64,000 nt of DNA, from positions 744,001 through 808,000 of the forward strand of contig NZ_LKAQ01000001.1 in the NCBI RefSeq assembly GCF_001874525.1. The letters are read 5' to 3'. Positions 62,857 through 64,000 of the stretch are shown here, one piece after another; positions within the stretch are counted from its first letter, which is position 1, and each line of letters opens with the position of its first letter. The DNA comes from Pseudodesulfovibrio hydrargyri. Its GTDB lineage: Bacteria; Desulfobacterota; Desulfovibrionia; Desulfovibrionales; Desulfovibrionaceae. The translations under genes were made by a program, and so were the position numbers. Below the pieces are notes generated by a model. The model did not search any database and had not been told where the DNA came from. It saw nothing but the letters and a program-made list of their open reading frames with translations.

Positions 62857-63737
62857 CCACCGTCACCGCCGCTCCCACCCCGTCCCAACGGCTGTACCAC
62901 CTGGCCGGGCGGCTGCGCCTGCTGGACGGCCGGGGCCGGGCCGCCTGGGCGCTTTGCCTGTGCCTGGCCTATTTCGCCGCCCTGACAGCCGCCTCCCGGC
63001 TGATGGGCGACACCGGGCTGACCACGGATTTCCTGCACAAGAAGCTGCCGCCCTGCCTGGAATATCCCTTCGGCACGGACTGGCTGGGCCGCGACATGCT
63101 CGTGCGCACGGTCAAGGGGCTGACCCGCAGCCTGGGCATCGGCCTGCTGGCGGCCACGGTCAGCTCCGTGGTCTCGGCCGTGCTCGGCACCCTGTCCGCG
63201 ACCATGGGCAAGCGGACCGACGCGGTGGTGACCACGCTCATTGACCTGGTCATGGCCACCCCGCACCTGGTCCTGCTCATCCTGGTCTCGTTCGCCTGCG
63301 GTGGCGGGGCCACCGGGGTGATCATCGCCGTGGCCGTGTCCCACTGGACCCGGCTGGCGCGCATCATCCGAGCCGAAATCCTGCAACTCAAGCAGGCGGA
63401 ATACGTCATGGTCTCGCGCCGGCTCGGCCGCTCCCCCTGGTGGATCGCGCGCAGGCACATGCTCCCGCACATCGTGCCCCAGTTCACCATCGGCCTGATC
63501 CTGCTCTTTCCGCACGCCATCCTGCACGCCGCCGGGCTGACCTTCCTGGGCTTCGGGCTCTCGCCGCACAACCCGTCCATCGGCATCCTGCTGTCCGAGT
63601 CCATGCGCCACATCTCGACCGGCTACTGGTGGCTGGCCATCCTGCCCGGCCTGTCCCTGCTGGTCACGGTCAAGCTCTTCGACGTGCTGGGCAACGGCCT
63701 GCGCGTCATCACCGATCCCAAAACCAGCCAGGAGTAG
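62853..63737 (+). CDS. ABC transporter permease (DppC/NikC type)
   Basis: Second permease, 294 residues. PFGTDWLGRDMLVRTVKGLTRSL is the family's hallmark, with EAA loop VSRRLGRSPWWIARRHMLPHI and C-terminal LTFLGFGLSPHNPSIGILLSES. GGAGGAGG lies just upstream and its ATG overlaps the previous stop. Heterodimer partner of the preceding permease. Confidence 0.94.
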   Translation: MTTVTAAPTPSQRLYHLAGRLRLLDGRGRAAWALCLCLAYFAALTAASRLMGDTGLTTDFLHKKLPPCLEYPFGTDWLGRDMLVRTVKGLTRSLGIGLLAATVSSVVSAVLGTLSATMGKRTDAVVTTLIDLVMATPHLVLLILVSFACGGGATGVIIAVAVSHWTRLARIIRAEILQLKQAEYVMVSRRLGRSPWWIARRHMLPHIVPQFTIGLILLFPHAILHAAGLTFLGFGLSPHNPSIGILLSESMRHISTGYWWLAILPGLSLLVTVKLFDVLGNGLRVITDPKTSQE

Positions 63738-63739
63738 CC

Positions 63740-64000
63740 ATGCTGTCGGTCAACAACCTGTCCATCGAATTTTCCCGTTACGACAAGGGATGGCGCCGCC
63801 GGACCCTGCACCCGGTGCGCGACCTGTCGCTGCGCATCGCCCCCGGCGAGATCGTGGCCGTGGTCGGCTCCAGCGGCTCGGGCAAGAGCCTGCTGGCCCA
63901 CGCGGTCCTCGGCCTGCTGCCGGGCAACGCCCGGCACACCGGGGACATCCTGTTCCAGGGCGAACCCGTGACCCCGCGCAACGTAAAACGGCTACGCGGC
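63740..64000 (+). CDS. ABC transporter ATP-binding protein (DppD/NikD type), 3' part beyond window
   Basis: First 87 residues of an ATPase for the same importer. VNNLSIEFSRYDKGWRRR is followed by Walker A GSSGSGKSLLAHAVLG and LLPGNARHTGDILFQG. AGGAG precedes the ATG, which starts 2 bases after the permease stop. The Q-loop, signature and Walker B lie outside the window. Confidence 0.93.
   Translation, partial: MLSVNNLSIEFSRYDKGWRRRTLHPVRDLSLRIAPGEIVAVVGSSGSGKSLLAHAVLGLLPGNARHTGDILFQGEPVTPRNVKRLRG

Overview
The window reads as chromosomal DNA of a GC-rich sulfate-reducing deltaproteobacterium of the Desulfovibrionaceae (Desulfovibrio/Pseudodesulfovibrio-like). The best clues are a flavodoxin and a bacterioferritin that resemble the classical Desulfovibrio proteins, a Tat-exported multi-[4Fe-4S] protein paired with a small cytochrome-b-like membrane subunit, DUF1844, and many sigma-54 activators and histidine kinases. 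I found no rRNA, tRNA, CRISPR array, insertion sequence or prophage. The window is ordinary genes with several unusual regulatory and fusion proteins.

Layout. 1-2.7 kb: an RND efflux pump (inner-membrane gene cut by the window edge). 2.9-5.0 kb: DUF1844-argC and a nitroreductase, followed by a long intergenic palindrome. 5.4-7.3 kb (minus): CsaA and a cytochrome b/Fe-S pair with a G-tract palindrome over its promoter. 7.7-12.6 kb: citrate synthase, NAD kinase, DEAD-box helicase, putative glycosyltransferase. 12.6-17.2 kb: an HD-GYP response regulator and a large hybrid kinase. 17.3-22.3 kb (minus): DUF1566 protein, flavin disulfide oxidoreductase, and a SET-domain protein next to a GNAT/RimK-like ATP-grasp protein. 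22.4-26.8 kb (minus): a complete six-gene ECF-transporter operon with an embedded alpha/beta hydrolase and a PPC/DUF296 protein. 27.1-29.3 kb: GapN-like dehydrogenase and YbaK. 29.4-32.9 kb: tetR-emrA-emrB with overlapping operator palindromes. 33.1-38.7 kb: histidine kinase, NtrC-type regulator and, convergent with them, a Lon protease with a receiver domain inserted in front of its AAA+ module. 39.3-43.5 kb: Usp-like protein, SLC13 permease, NhaB. 43.6-47.7 kb: MgsA, bacterioferritin, semialdehyde dehydrogenase, GalE. 47.8-51.9 kb (minus): two PilZ proteins (one with a ribbon-helix-helix-like N-terminus), an NtrC-type regulator, and a PEP-CTERM protein behind a good sigma-54 promoter. 52.2-53.5 kb: Tpx and flavodoxin with a Fur box. 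53.8-60 kb: two cobalamin riboswitches, one before metE-metF and one before an anaerobic ribonucleotide reductase (nrdD). 60.2-64 kb: a peptide/nickel-type ABC transporter cut by the right edge.

The genes group into stress and redox handling (Tpx, Bfr, flavodoxin, efflux pumps), B12-sparing metabolism (MetE and NrdD can replace B12-dependent enzymes when cobalamin is short), and signalling. The most striking elements are the receiver-Lon fusion, whose receiver closely resembles that of the neighbouring NtrC regulator, and the ATP-grasp/SET pair, which looks like a protein or peptide modification system of unknown target.
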